Counted from the stretch's first letter, positions 1-8,960 are shown. The stretch: DNA of 29,774 nt from Candidatus Aminicenantes bacterium UBA4085 (GCA_002383325.1 DFYJ01000025.1:24251-54024), one strand, 5' to 3'. Numbers and translations are program-made. The notes: generated by a model not told the origin, from the sequence alone.

Positions 1-49
1 CGGACAATTATGGGAGTATTAGTAAGTATGTGTCTGGTAAATGATCTAG

Positions 50-77
50 TTGCAGCGCCGCGCCGCTGGGGTATAAT
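50..77 (+). promoter_or_regulatory. Sigma70-type promoter of the 7-TM gene
   Basis: A perfect TATAAT (72-77) is preceded after 16 bases by TTGCAG (50-55). A good ribosome binding site, AAGGAGGG at 87-94, lies between it and the ATG at 103, so the transcript is leadered. Promoter boxes are read by eye. Confidence 0.55.
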
Positions 78-102
78 CGGGCCCGCAAGGAGGGACAGGC
101 CC

Positions 103-810
103 ATGCCTTCCTATTCGCCCGCTTTAGCCATAGCCACGGGACTGCTGGAGCTTCTGGCCGCCGCTTGGACGCTGAACAGCCCCGGCCGCAAGTCCATCAC
201 CCGCCCCGCGGCCATGATCCTGATTCTCCTGGCCGGCTACCAGTTCGCCGAGGTCGCCGTCTGCGCCCGGCCGACGACCCTCTTCTATTCCCGGCTCGCC
301 TTCCTGGACATCACCTGGCTGCCGCCCATGGGGATCTGGCTGGTTTATCGCCTGCTGCCCCGTTCTCCGCGCCGCCTCCTCTTCCCCGCCGTCTTCTTCA
401 CGGCGGCCGCGGCCATGAGCGCCTGGATCGCCTTGGATCCGGGCGCCATTACCAAGTCCGTCTGCCAGACGGTTACGGCCCGCTACTTCCACGGCCTGGC
501 CTTCGAGCTGGCCTACGGCATGTTCTACCAGTCCGGGATAGGCGTCCTGATCTTCTGGCCGGCGCTGCGGATGGCCGGAATCGGCGACGCGGACGCTCGC
601 GGCCACCTGGCCTGCATCCAGACCGGGGTGCTGGGCTTCGTTCTGCCTTCGCTCTTCATCCGCCTGCTGGTCGAGGAGCCGGCCGGTCTCCTGCCCTCGG
701 TGATGTGCCACTTCGCCGTCACCCTGGCCGTCGGCCTGGTCGTGCTCGTCCACCGCGAACGGCGCCTCGCCTTGGGCGAAGACAAGCGGATCCAGCCTTC
801 GCACGCCTGA
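103..810 (+). CDS. Seven-helix integral membrane protein, unknown function
   Basis: The 235-residue product is almost entirely hydrophobic, with about seven predicted membrane segments separated by short Arg/Lys-rich loops, and ends in a charged cytoplasmic-looking tail (HRERRLALGEDKRIQPSHA). I do not recognise the family. The reading frame is open further upstream to position 10, but the ATG at 103 is preferred because AAGGAGGG sits 8 bases before it and a TATAAT at 72-77 lies inside the longer version. The serine hydrolase gene follows after only 12 bases, so the two are probably co-transcribed. A sensor or transporter role would be speculation. Confidence 0.75.
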   Translation: MPSYSPALAIATGLLELLAAAWTLNSPGRKSITRPAAMILILLAGYQFAEVAVCARPTTLFYSRLAFLDITWLPPMGIWLVYRLLPRSPRRLLFPAVFFTAAAAMSAWIALDPGAITKSVCQTVTARYFHGLAFELAYGMFYQSGIGVLIFWPALRMAGIGDADARGHLACIQTGVLGFVLPSLFIRLLVEEPAGLLPSVMCHFAVTLAVGLVVLVHRERRLALGEDKRIQPSHA

Positions 811-822
811 TTGGGAGAAACC

Positions 823-1926
823 ATGAACCGCAAGCTCGCTTCCCTGCTGATCGCTCTGCTCGCCGGGGCATCGATTCTTGGAATGTCCCGCGAAATGGCG
901 GCCGCCGCGGCCCAAGCCCTAGCCCCAGCCCCGGCCGACGACCACACCATCTACCATTGGGCCTCGATCACCAAGACGATGACCGGGATCGCCGTCATGC
1001 AGCTGCGCGATCGCGGCCTCCTCAAGCTCGACGACCCGATCGTCAAGTACGTCCCGGAGCTGCGGCAGGTTCGCGACCCGTTCGGAGACATGTCGGAGAT
1101 CACCCTCCGGCACCTCCTGACCCACAGCGCCGGCTTCCGCGGCGCGACCTGGCCCTGGCGGGACAAGGACTGGCAGCCGTTCGAGCCGCCGCGTTGGGAG
1201 CAGCTGGCCGCCATGCTCCCCTACACCGAGATCGAGTTCAGGCCGGGAAGCCGGCGCAGCTATTCCAACCCGGGCATCATCTTTCTCGGCCTGACGATCG
1301 AGCGCCTGACGAACGAGGACTTTGAGGTCTACGTCGACAAGAACATCCTCCGCCCCCTGGACATGCGGGAGAGCTACTTCGACGCCACACCCCCTCATCT
1401 GCTGAAGAACCGGGCCCGCAGCTACTACCGGGAAGGCGGGGTCCTGACTCCGGCCCCCTTCGACGCCGACACGGGGATCACGGTCTCCAACGGCGGGCTC
1501 AACGCGCCGATGGCCGACTTCGCCAAGTACCTGGATTTCCTGATCGGCCATCCCGCCAGGCGGGAGGCTCACGACGGCATCTTGAAGCGGTCGTCCTTGG
1601 AAGAGATGTTCCGGCCGGCCCTGAGGATCGAGCCCGAGACGACGGCGACCGCGGGCGGGGAGCCGGTTGAAGAATCACAAGGATTGATCTTCTTCGTCGA
1701 GAAGCACTTCGGGACGACCTACATCGGCCACAGCGGCCACCAGAACGGCTTCGTCAGCCACTTCTACATCCAGCCGGAGACCCGCGCCGCCTACGTCGTG
1801 GCCTACAACACCTACGCCTCGGCCAAGCCGGGCGCACCGGCGGACTCCGCCTTCGGCACCGACGAGCTGGATAGGGAAATCCGTTCACACCTGTTGCGCG
1901 ACATCTTCCCTCTGCTGACCCGTTAA
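823..1926 (+). CDS. Serine hydrolase, beta-lactamase/class C family (PF00144-like), N-terminally shortened
   Basis: This secreted serine hydrolase belongs to the beta-lactamase / D-Ala-D-Ala peptidase fold. The catalytic SxxK motif is S48-I-T-K51 within HWASITKTMTG. The second motif is YSN (RSYSNPG, near residue 148) and the third is an HSG-type motif (IGHSGHQNG). The N-terminus is a signal peptide ending near residue 33. The start at 823 is supported by GGGAG six bases upstream; a TTG four codons earlier is less likely. The oddity is that only about 15 residues separate the signal peptide from the catalytic serine. Family members normally have 40-60 residues there, carrying the first strands (the PGxxVxVVxDG region). 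The rest is full length. The natural substrate cannot be told from sequence. Confidence 0.85.
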   Translation: MNRKLASLLIALLAGASILGMSREMAAAAAQALAPAPADDHTIYHWASITKTMTGIAVMQLRDRGLLKLDDPIVKYVPELRQVRDPFGDMSEITLRHLLTHSAGFRGATWPWRDKDWQPFEPPRWEQLAAMLPYTEIEFRPGSRRSYSNPGIIFLGLTIERLTNEDFEVYVDKNILRPLDMRESYFDATPPHLLKNRARSYYREGGVLTPAPFDADTGITVSNGGLNAPMADFAKYLDFLIGHPARREAHDGILKRSSLEEMFRPALRIEPETTATAGGEPVEESQGLIFFVEKHFGTTYIGHSGHQNGFVSHFYIQPETRAAYVVAYNTYASAKPGAPADSAFGTDELDREIRSHLLRDIFPLLTR

Positions 1927-1942
1927 GGTTTCCGGAGCCCCG

Positions 1943-2071
1943 TCACTTCTCGGCGATCGTCACCTCGAAGGCGAGCTCCGTACTCAGCGACAATCCCCGG
2001 TCGAAGAGGAGCTTAACTGAGTCCAGGAGCCTTGGGTCGTGGAAACGCCGCTGAAGCCGATCATGCTCCAC
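1943..2071 (-). CDS. Possible small ORF or gene remnant, unknown
   Basis: The 42-codon frame from a GTG at 2071 encodes a charged peptide ending STELAFEVTIAEK. It has the high G/C third positions of real genes here (roughly 80 percent in its last 45 codons), and its stop lies 16 bases from the convergent hydrolase stop, as a real gene end would. The frame continues open upstream into the CDF gene, but that part is a shadow. GAGGAG directly abuts the GTG, which is too close for a normal ribosome site. It may be the 3' end of a gene whose 5' part was lost. No family is recognised. Confidence 0.25.
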   Translation of the reverse strand: MEHDRLQRRFHDPRLLDSVKLLFDRGLSLSTELAFEVTIAEK

Positions 2072-2184
2072 CTCCTCGTTGTCGGTCCGGTCGAGGGGAT
2101 CTCGCCTTGGTTCCTCCTCTCGGTAAGGGCCTGGTACGACCTTTTCATGGGGGGAGGCAAGGAGCGGAGATTCGAGGGGTGACC

Positions 2185-3096
2185 CTATTCCGGCTCGCGG
2201 GCGGGAGAGGGCGGGTGGTAATGGATATGGACGCGCCCCAGCAGATCGATATCCCTGTGCAACGCCCTCTCCAAGCGGGCCGAGACGGCGTCTCCTTCGG
2301 CCACGGTCATCGCTCCGTCCACGGCGATGGTCAGGTTGAGGACGACGTAAGGCCCGAAGCGATGCGCCTTCATGTCCTCGATCGCGAGGATTTCCGGCGT
2401 TTCGGCCGCCGCGGCATCGACCTTCTTTCTCAGCTCCGGCGTAGGCACGGTATCCATCAGATCGCCCGAGGATTCGCGCAGGATCTCCAGGCCCGTTCGA
2501 AGGATCACCAGGGCCACCAAGGCTCCGGCCAAAGGATCGAACCATGGATACCCGCTCAGCGCCAGCCAGATGCCGAGGCCGGCGGCGGAGGCGGAGAAGA
2601 TATCGTTCCGATGGTCGGAAGCCAGGGCATGAACCGCGGGATTGCCGGTCTGCCTGGCGATCCGCCTGGTCTTCCAGCTCAGCCAGATCTTCAGGCCCAC
2701 GGTGAACAAGGCTGCGGCAAGGGCTCCCGCGGAAGCCCGGACGGACTCCGTCTCGCCGGCGATCAGGTCGTAGACCTTGTTGGCCGCGTCCCAGAAAATC
2801 GCCACGGCCGTGGTGAGAACAAAAGCGCCGACAATCAGGGCGGCGATGCTCTCGAGCTGCCGGTGCCCATAGGGATGCTCGTCGTCGGCCGGCCGGCGGG
2901 CTTGCCGCATGAAGATCTTGATGATGATCCCGTAGGCCACGTCGGAAGTGGAGTTGATCCCGTCGGCGAGCAGGGCGGAGCTGTGTCCCAGGATTCCGAA
3001 GACGGTCTTGAGCGCCGCCAGCCCGGCATTGGAGCACAGGGCCAGGTTGACGGCGTAAGAGTTGCGCCGATCGGCTTGCGCCGCCGCCTTGTCCAT
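2185..3096 (-). CDS. Cation diffusion facilitator (CDF) family metal exporter
   Basis: The 303-residue protein is a divalent-metal/proton antiporter of the CDF family in the inner membrane. Visible features are the TM2 motif (LLADGINSTSDVAYG), the conserved HPYGHRQLESIAAL loop after TM2, a TM5 motif (ALASDHRNDIFSA) and a C-terminal ferredoxin-like dimerisation domain ending in a His-rich strand (VHIHYHPPSP). The transport-site positions read N48xxxD52 in TM2 and D161xxxD165 in TM5. This differs from the H/D pattern of typical zinc CzcD proteins and is nearer to manganese-type CDFs; the metal assignment is inference. The start at 3096 is chosen over an upstream ATG (3144) because GGAGGAG sits 3 bases before it and the upstream ATG lies in the promoter. 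Confidence 0.9.
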   Translation of the reverse strand: MDKAAAQADRRNSYAVNLALCSNAGLAALKTVFGILGHSSALLADGINSTSDVAYGIIIKIFMRQARRPADDEHPYGHRQLESIAALIVGAFVLTTAVAIFWDAANKVYDLIAGETESVRASAGALAAALFTVGLKIWLSWKTRRIARQTGNPAVHALASDHRNDIFSASAAGLGIWLALSGYPWFDPLAGALVALVILRTGLEILRESSGDLMDTVPTPELRKKVDAAAAETPEILAIEDMKAHRFGPYVVLNLTIAVDGAMTVAEGDAVSARLERALHRDIDLLGRVHIHYHPPSPAREPE

Positions 3097-3142
3097 GTCT
3101 CCTCCAGGAGCTAGGCCGCGGAGGCCTTTTTTTGAACGAGTC

Positions 3143-3151
3143 ATTATATCA
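3143..3151 (-). promoter_or_regulatory. Extended -10 promoter of the CDF gene
   Basis: The minus strand reads TGATATAAT, an extended -10 (TG-n-TATAAT) with no good -35. It lies about 47 bases before the start codon. A small perfect stem AGGCC/GGCCT (3113-3127) occupies the leader. Confidence 0.5.
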
Positions 3152-3238
3152 GAAACGGGGCTCGCTCCTTGAGAAAAGGCGGGTCAAGGCCGTGGAATTT
3201 TGGCGAGATCCGTCATCGGGTGAAGCCGCGGCGGGCCG

Positions 3239-4294
3239 TCAATCCCTTAGAAAATCAAGCACGAGCTGATTGACCATTTCGGTATGGGTGAACATCACAT
3301 CATGGCCGGTGCCGGGAATCGTTTCGGTCCTGATCTTCGGATTCAGTCGATGAAGCCGGCCGACGGCATCCGCCGCATTAAAGGCGGTCTCATTTCCGCC
3401 GACCAGGAAGAGCACGGGCATGGCCATTTGATGGATCTCTTCATCCGTGAGCAACGTCGGATTGACCGGCTGCTTGAATTTGAAGCTCTTCATGGCCAGC
3501 CGAAAATAGGAGATTCTGTCTTCGACAATCTGCCTTCCGCTCTCGCCCATCCGGGCGAGATCCTGCCAAACCCAATACATGATTTTTCCCACAAAATACC
3601 GGACGGGTATCAACGTCGTGATCATGCGCCGAATGTAGGGGCCGGGGATCGGAAGAACGGTGTTGGCGGGAGCGATCAGCACGACGCGATGCAGCCGCTG
3701 GGGATGATGCAGGGCATATTGGCTGGTCACCCAGCCTCCGAAAGAATAGCCCATGATGCGGATATCGTTGCCGGGATGGAGAACATCGAACAGCTCGTCG
3801 AGCCATGCGGCCATATCGCCGCCGCTTTCCATCTTGCGGGTGTAGACGCTTCGGCCGTAGTCGTAGATGTTGTCGAGGGCATAGGTCCGGTATTGTTGGG
3901 ACAGCGCTTCGATGTTGGCGTTCCAGATGAGGGAACACGTGCCGCCCCCGGGCAGCAGGACCAGCGGCGGCGCATCGACGGGACCGCTGATCCTCATGAA
4001 CGTCGTGCCGAAAGATGTCTTCACCAGCCTCTGTTCGGAGACGACCGGCCATTTGGCCGCCAGCGTATCTTCGAAGGCAAGATACTCCGCTTTGGCTTTC
4101 GGCGATTTGAAGGGGTGGAAATCGGACATTTCCATCGGGCCGGGGCCGGAAGACAGCGTCAAGTAGATCCACGCGAACAAGGCCAGGGCTAAAAGCAAAA
4201 TCGATCCGGCCCCCAGGAGGACATATTTGAGTATCCGGGAGCCGACAGTGCGCCGTTTCGTCGCTTTCAAGACGGATCTCCTTTCCCCGATCAT
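3239..4294 (-). CDS. Membrane-anchored alpha/beta hydrolase
   Basis: The 351-residue protein has a basic N-terminus and one membrane helix (about residues 22-47), followed by an extracytoplasmic alpha/beta hydrolase domain. The oxyanion region is LLPGGG (113-118), the nucleophile elbow is GYSFGG with S184, and the catalytic His is H331 in GTGHD. The acid position carries GGNET, so Glu302 probably replaces the usual Asp. A cap region lies between about 215 and 285. The ATG at 4294 has a GGGGGG run upstream. An alternative TTG at 4270 has AAGGAG at ideal spacing and would remove only eight residues. The gene follows rpoD on the same strand after 84 bases. The substrate is unknown. Confidence 0.85.
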   Translation of the reverse strand: MIGERRSVLKATKRRTVGSRILKYVLLGAGSILLLALALFAWIYLTLSSGPGPMEMSDFHPFKSPKAKAEYLAFEDTLAAKWPVVSEQRLVKTSFGTTFMRISGPVDAPPLVLLPGGGTCSLIWNANIEALSQQYRTYALDNIYDYGRSVYTRKMESGGDMAAWLDELFDVLHPGNDIRIMGYSFGGWVTSQYALHHPQRLHRVVLIAPANTVLPIPGPYIRRMITTLIPVRYFVGKIMYWVWQDLARMGESGRQIVEDRISYFRLAMKSFKFKQPVNPTLLTDEEIHQMAMPVLFLVGGNETAFNAADAVGRLHRLNPKIRTETIPGTGHDVMFTHTEMVNQLVLDFLRD

Positions 4295-4378
4295 TCTAAC
4301 ACCCCCCGCTCGAAGCGGCCCGCGTCTCCAGGCTGCCCGGCGAAGGGCGCGGAGGAAGGGGTGTGTCGGCGGCGGGGT

Positions 4379-5863
<1,485 letters not shown>

Positions 5864-5919
5864 AAAGCACCCCTCGCCGCAGCATTTCGCCTCGAAAAGA
5901 AACCCCTTTGCCCCCTACT

Positions 5920-5928
5920 AGTATATCA
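5920..5928 (-). promoter_or_regulatory. Extended -10 promoter of rpoD
   Basis: The minus strand shows TGATATACT, an extended -10 about 57 bases before the GTG start. A perfect TTGACA lies at 5964-5969 but 38 bases away, too far to be its -35. Between them is a small GCCTC/GAGGC inverted repeat. Confidence 0.45.
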
Positions 5929-6013
5929 CAGGTGGGAAGCGGGCCTCGTAAGAGAGGCTCTTTTGTCAATTCTTCGCTGACGAATGGGGCGGGGAGCCCG
6001 GGCGCAGGCCGGC

Positions 6014-6038
6014 AAAAAAATCCTCTGCTCGCACGAGG
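6014..6038 (-). terminator. Weak candidate terminator after the barrel gene
   Basis: On the minus strand a short CCTC/GAGG stem is followed by ATTTTTTT, about 70 bases after the stop of the outer-membrane gene and before the rpoD promoter. The stem is only four base pairs, so this is tentative. Confidence 0.25.
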
Positions 6039-6108
6039 CACGAGATCTGCGATATTCGGCCGAAAAACACGCCTTCTGTGAGGAACTTGCGCAGGAAGTC
6101 GTCCGGCA

Positions 6109-7005
6109 TCACCACAGCTTGATCTTGACGCCGACGCCGATCTGCAGAAACGACGGGTCGATCGAGACAGGCGGTTTGATCCGGCCATCCTCGTATATCG
6201 CATCGATGTCCTGCTGGTCGAAGTCGTAGATGAGGTTCCCGAAGAGCCCGTCATATTCGCCGGTGACGAACTCCCAATCGAACTGCCTCTGGCCGCAGGA
6301 GTAAAAGCGGATGTCGCAAAAGAGCCCGAAGGCCGGCACCACCCAGACGGTCAAGCCGCCCCCGATGTTGAAGCCGAACGACGTCCAGCGCTGGTCGATC
6401 TTCATGGGGACCCTGATGACGTCGACGGCCTGCTGGTAGTAAAAGCCGTTCCAGGTCGTAGAGACCAGGGCATAGACGATCTCCGAATCGACGAAGAACC
6501 TGTTGATGTAGAGGGTCGGCCCCCCCGAGAAATAACCCAGGAGGTGCTTGGCGCCGAAACGAACGATGAAGTTGAGGCTGAGCGGGATAGTCCGAAGATC
6601 CCCGTCCGCTCCCATCCAGAGGGGTTCATCGAGGACGGCGTCATAGGCAAAGTAGGTCCCCGAATCGATCCAACTCCACCACATGTCCGATTCGGACATC
6701 ATGAGGACGCTTGTCCGATAGTACGCGGCGTTGAAACCGATCCCGAGGCTGGGCGTCAAGAAGAGGCTTAACCCGCCCCCAAGCCCGGCCCCGCCCTCGG
6801 AGGTAATATGGAAACGGGAGAAGCTTCCCAGCTGGTCAAGACTGTACAAGGTACCCGTCCAGTCATAGTTATAGCTGCCGGCAGAGTCGAGATTCCTGGT
6901 CATGCCGCCATAGTGGAAGCTCAGCTCAAAGCGCGGCAAATTTTGAGCCAGCCCGGATGCGGCGATTCCCAAGACGAGCGCCAAGGCCATCGTGATTCTC
7001 TTCAC
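6109..7005 (-). CDS. Outer-membrane beta-barrel protein, unknown
   Basis: The 298-residue product begins with a signal peptide (hydrophobic core ALALVLGIAASGLAQ). It continues with alternating amphipathic, aromatic-rich strands (for example FELSFHYGG, GIGFNAAYYRTSVLMM, LFCDIRFYS) and ends in GVGVKIKLW, a terminal strand with a final aromatic residue as expected for BAM-inserted barrels. The GTG start at 7005 is chosen because GGGAGGAA precedes it by 6 bases and the signal peptide begins there; the frame is open further upstream without signal. No family is recognised. The gene is downstream of a good promoter and sits next to the AT-rich island. Confidence 0.75.
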   Translation of the reverse strand: MKRITMALALVLGIAASGLAQNLPRFELSFHYGGMTRNLDSAGSYNYDWTGTLYSLDQLGSFSRFHITSEGGAGLGGGLSLFLTPSLGIGFNAAYYRTSVLMMSESDMWWSWIDSGTYFAYDAVLDEPLWMGADGDLRTIPLSLNFIVRFGAKHLLGYFSGGPTLYINRFFVDSEIVYALVSTTWNGFYYQQAVDVIRVPMKIDQRWTSFGFNIGGGLTVWVVPAFGLFCDIRFYSCGQRQFDWEFVTGEYDGLFGNLIYDFDQQDIDAIYEDGRIKPPVSIDPSFLQIGVGVKIKLW

Positions 7006-7087
7006 CTCGATTCCTCCCTGAAAGGCATCCGCGCGGGGAGCAACCGTACGGACAGTCTTCCCTTGGCTTGATTCCTGATGTGATCGA

Positions 7088-7116
7088 ATGATAATTCGGA
7101 AAAAATCGCTTGTCAA
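7088..7116 (-). promoter_or_regulatory. Sigma70 promoter of the beta-barrel gene
   Basis: The minus strand has a perfect TTGACA (7111-7116), a 17-base spacer and TATCAT (7088-7093). The leader to the GTG is about 75 bases. This fixes the island boundary at or beyond 7117. Confidence 0.7.
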
Positions 7117-7167
7117 ACGAAGGCCTTCGCGCTATTCCCCCTACCCGCCAAAAAACGATGATGGACC

Positions 7168-7578
7168 TTAGCCAATGTCAGCGAAGCCGACCGTCGACAT
7201 GACTGTCGCCTGCTCGGGAGGCCAACTGATTTTATTGTCGGCTCCTGAGATCGCCCCAAAAGGAATAACGTCTACTATTGCGCCTTTGAAATGATATCTT
7301 TGGATTTGAGAAAGATCAACCGTCGCTCCCGCCACTATCAGCTTATCCGATAATGCCTCATATTCCTTCCAATCGGCTACGCAAATCGCGATATCGATAT
7401 CCCTGGTCATCCGGGATGCCGTGATATTGTGGATATGGTCCATCATGATATCATGGGCCGTTGCTCCTACGATGAAGAAATCGATTTTAAGCCCGTCGGC
7501 GATTTTTCTTATTTCGGACAAAGCCCGAATAATCGACGGCTCAATCTTCTCGGATAAATCGTGCAACATCTTGCTCAT
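7168..7578 (-). pseudogene. AbiEii/AbiGii-type nucleotidyltransferase, C-terminally truncated
   Basis: The 136 residues hold the catalytic core of a DNA-polymerase-beta-like nucleotidyltransferase of the AbiE type IV toxin group. Visible are IVGATAHD (near 37-43), the metal-binding pair in TRDIDIAI (D60, D62) and a third acidic strand in IVDVIPFG (D103). The protein stops at GFADIG. Relatives I know of continue for roughly another 100 residues, with a helical domain after the region corresponding to the SWPPEQATVM motif. No continuation was seen in the other frames downstream, so the 3' part appears lost at the island edge. The start at 7578 overlaps the upstream antitoxin gene by 38 bases, typical of a translationally coupled pair. 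It may be inactive or a minimal enzyme. Confidence 0.7.
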
Positions 7579-8578
7579 AGAGGACCTTTGCCGCCTCGAT
7601 ATTCCTTTGCTGGCCGGTCGCCATGAGATCGGCATAAGTGAGAATCGGATGGACCCATCCTCTCCGAATGGCCGGTTCGTTGAAGGTCCAAAACATTTTC
7701 AGTATTTCAATATTGCCTTCGGGATCTCTCTTTAATCTGTTATTCAACAAGAAATCTTTGAGCGCCACTGGCTTTATATAGACCGTCAGCGTTTGGGGTT
7801 TTAGATAATTCGTCATTTTGGCGGCAGCTACCTCTCCTCCCCAAAGCACGTAATCCAGATCATTTTTCTGCTGCCAGTCCATTTCTCCCTTAAAATTCCC
7901 AAATAATAACTGGCGTCGCAATCTGTTGGGATACTCCTCAACGAAGCGGTTAAGAAGGCGCTGTTTGTTGACCAGCTTATACTTCCGCTTCCCCTTATCG
8001 AGCAAAAATCCGAGTCTCTTAAGATCAGTGATAAGCCATCCGATATAGCCAATAGAAACGTCCGCCGTTTGCGCGATAGTTCTGTAGCCCTCGTTGATAA
8101 TTTGGGGTTCGCAAAGTAGAGCGAAAATGACCTTGAGTCCTGTCGGCCGGAACGCCTGCCCTGGCGGTGCGCTTAGATATTTGTTATTTTGCTTATTTCC
8201 TTTGATTTCAACATAAAGCGGGAACTGATTGATAAATACGTTTCCAGCCGCATCGATGAAATCGATTCTGTTCTCTTTTAGCTCTCTTGCCAAAATATCA
8301 TTGACATAATTCGCCACGAGTAACAACTTGCCTAGAACCGTTTTCTTATGATGAATCAACAAGCCGACATGGGCATGTAAGAGAATGTTTTTTATTTCGA
8401 CATGATACTGAATTTGATTTTCGCCGAAAGTCAATCTGAGCAACCTGTCGAATGCACTATCCGGCCCAAGCCCCCCATGCTGATCAAGCGTATCGATATG
8501 GACGGGCATGCCGGCGAAATTATCCCTAAATGCTTTCAACGCAGCTTCAAATATCTCTTCTTCCCTATCCAACATCAT
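7541..8578 (-). CDS. AbiEi-type antitoxin / winged-helix regulator (AbiEi_2, DUF2186-like) with an extra N-terminal domain
   Basis: The 345-residue protein resembles the long AbiEi family that pairs with AbiEii nucleotidyltransferases. A winged helix is visible at about 143-205 (LKVIFALL, TIAQTADVSIGYIGWLITDLKRLGFL), followed by an AbiEi-like C-terminal domain with YVLWGGEVAAAKMTNYLKP. The first 130 residues include DFIDAAGNVFI and LYVEIKGNK, a D109...E124-x-K126 arrangement like a PD-(D/E)XK core; that reading is inference. The gene is AT-rich with codon use unlike its neighbours, pointing to horizontal acquisition. It likely represses its own promoter through the palindrome at 8610-8626. 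The start is the first of two adjacent ATGs; no strong ribosome site is present. Confidence 0.75.
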   Translation of the reverse strand: MMLDREEEIFEAALKAFRDNFAGMPVHIDTLDQHGGLGPDSAFDRLLRLTFGENQIQYHVEIKNILLHAHVGLLIHHKKTVLGKLLLVANYVNDILARELKENRIDFIDAAGNVFINQFPLYVEIKGNKQNNKYLSAPPGQAFRPTGLKVIFALLCEPQIINEGYRTIAQTADVSIGYIGWLITDLKRLGFLLDKGKRKYKLVNKQRLLNRFVEEYPNRLRRQLLFGNFKGEMDWQQKNDLDYVLWGGEVAAAKMTNYLKPQTLTVYIKPVALKDFLLNNRLKRDPEGNIEILKMFWTFNEPAIRRGWVHPILTYADLMATGQQRNIEAAKVLYEQDVARFIRED

Positions 8579-8609
8579 ACACTCGCTTCATTTGTTCAAT
8601 ATATTTCTT

Positions 8610-8626
8610 GTTCATTTATCTTGAAC
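8610..8626. promoter_or_regulatory. Palindromic operator over the AbiE promoter -10
   Basis: GTTCA-N7-TGAAC overlaps the -10 box of the antitoxin promoter. An identical-format 17-bp palindrome occurs at 8708-8724. Placement over the -10 and start of transcription is typical of autorepression, probably by the AbiEi-type protein (inference). Extra half sites GTTCAA (8594-8599) and TGTTCA (8609-8614) are nearby. Confidence 0.6.
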
Positions 8627-8652
8627 ATACGCTATAGATTAACAATTGTCAA
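8624..8652 (-). promoter_or_regulatory. Promoter of the AbiE-type operon
   Basis: The minus strand has a perfect TTGACA (8647-8652), a 17-base spacer and TATGTT (8624-8629), about 45 bases before the antitoxin ATG. Confidence 0.65.
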
Positions 8653-8707
8653 GTGAGAATATCAGATATATAATTATTATCATTTGTTTGCATTTTATCT
8701 ATGGTAT

Positions 8708-8724
8708 GTTCAACATTATTGAAC
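8708..8724. promoter_or_regulatory. Second palindromic operator of the AbiE locus
   Basis: GTTCAACATTATTGAAC has 6-bp arms and shares the GTTCA-N7-TGAAC format with the palindrome at 8610-8626, 98 bases away. A further half site TGAAC lies at 8737-8741. It is too far upstream to block the AbiE promoter directly, so it may serve looping or a lost divergent promoter. Confidence 0.5.
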
Positions 8725-8960
8725 GGCTACTGTATATGAACATGCAAACAAAATCAATAAAAAAGCTGAGGAGCATTGTGTGAAAAAATCAGCCAGATCT
8801 GGTCAGTCCCGTTAGCATAGATGAGTAGTTTTTTTATTAAGTGCGTTGCGGAATTCCCATCGCTACATACCCAAAATCGAAAGATCCACGGGTGTGGCAA
8901 GTAAGGCAATAATGATTCCAAAAAAAAGCTAGGGAGTAATTAAGTAGCGAGGGAGAGGAG
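8725..8960. other. AT-rich intergenic stretch of the island, no gene seen
   Basis: This stretch holds no convincing gene. On the plus strand a ribosome site GAGGAG (8768-8773) precedes a GTG (8780) that opens only 11 codons before TAG, possibly the 5' end of a lost divergent gene. An A8 run at 8920-8927 reads as a T-run downstream of the minus-strand tRNA and may help end its transcript, but only a 4-bp stem (GCTA/TAGC) precedes it. Confidence 0.4.

Noticed and set aside
10..102. Upstream extension of the first membrane protein
   Set aside because: The extra codons span the promoter TATAAT and lack a ribosome site; the ATG at 103 has a strong one.
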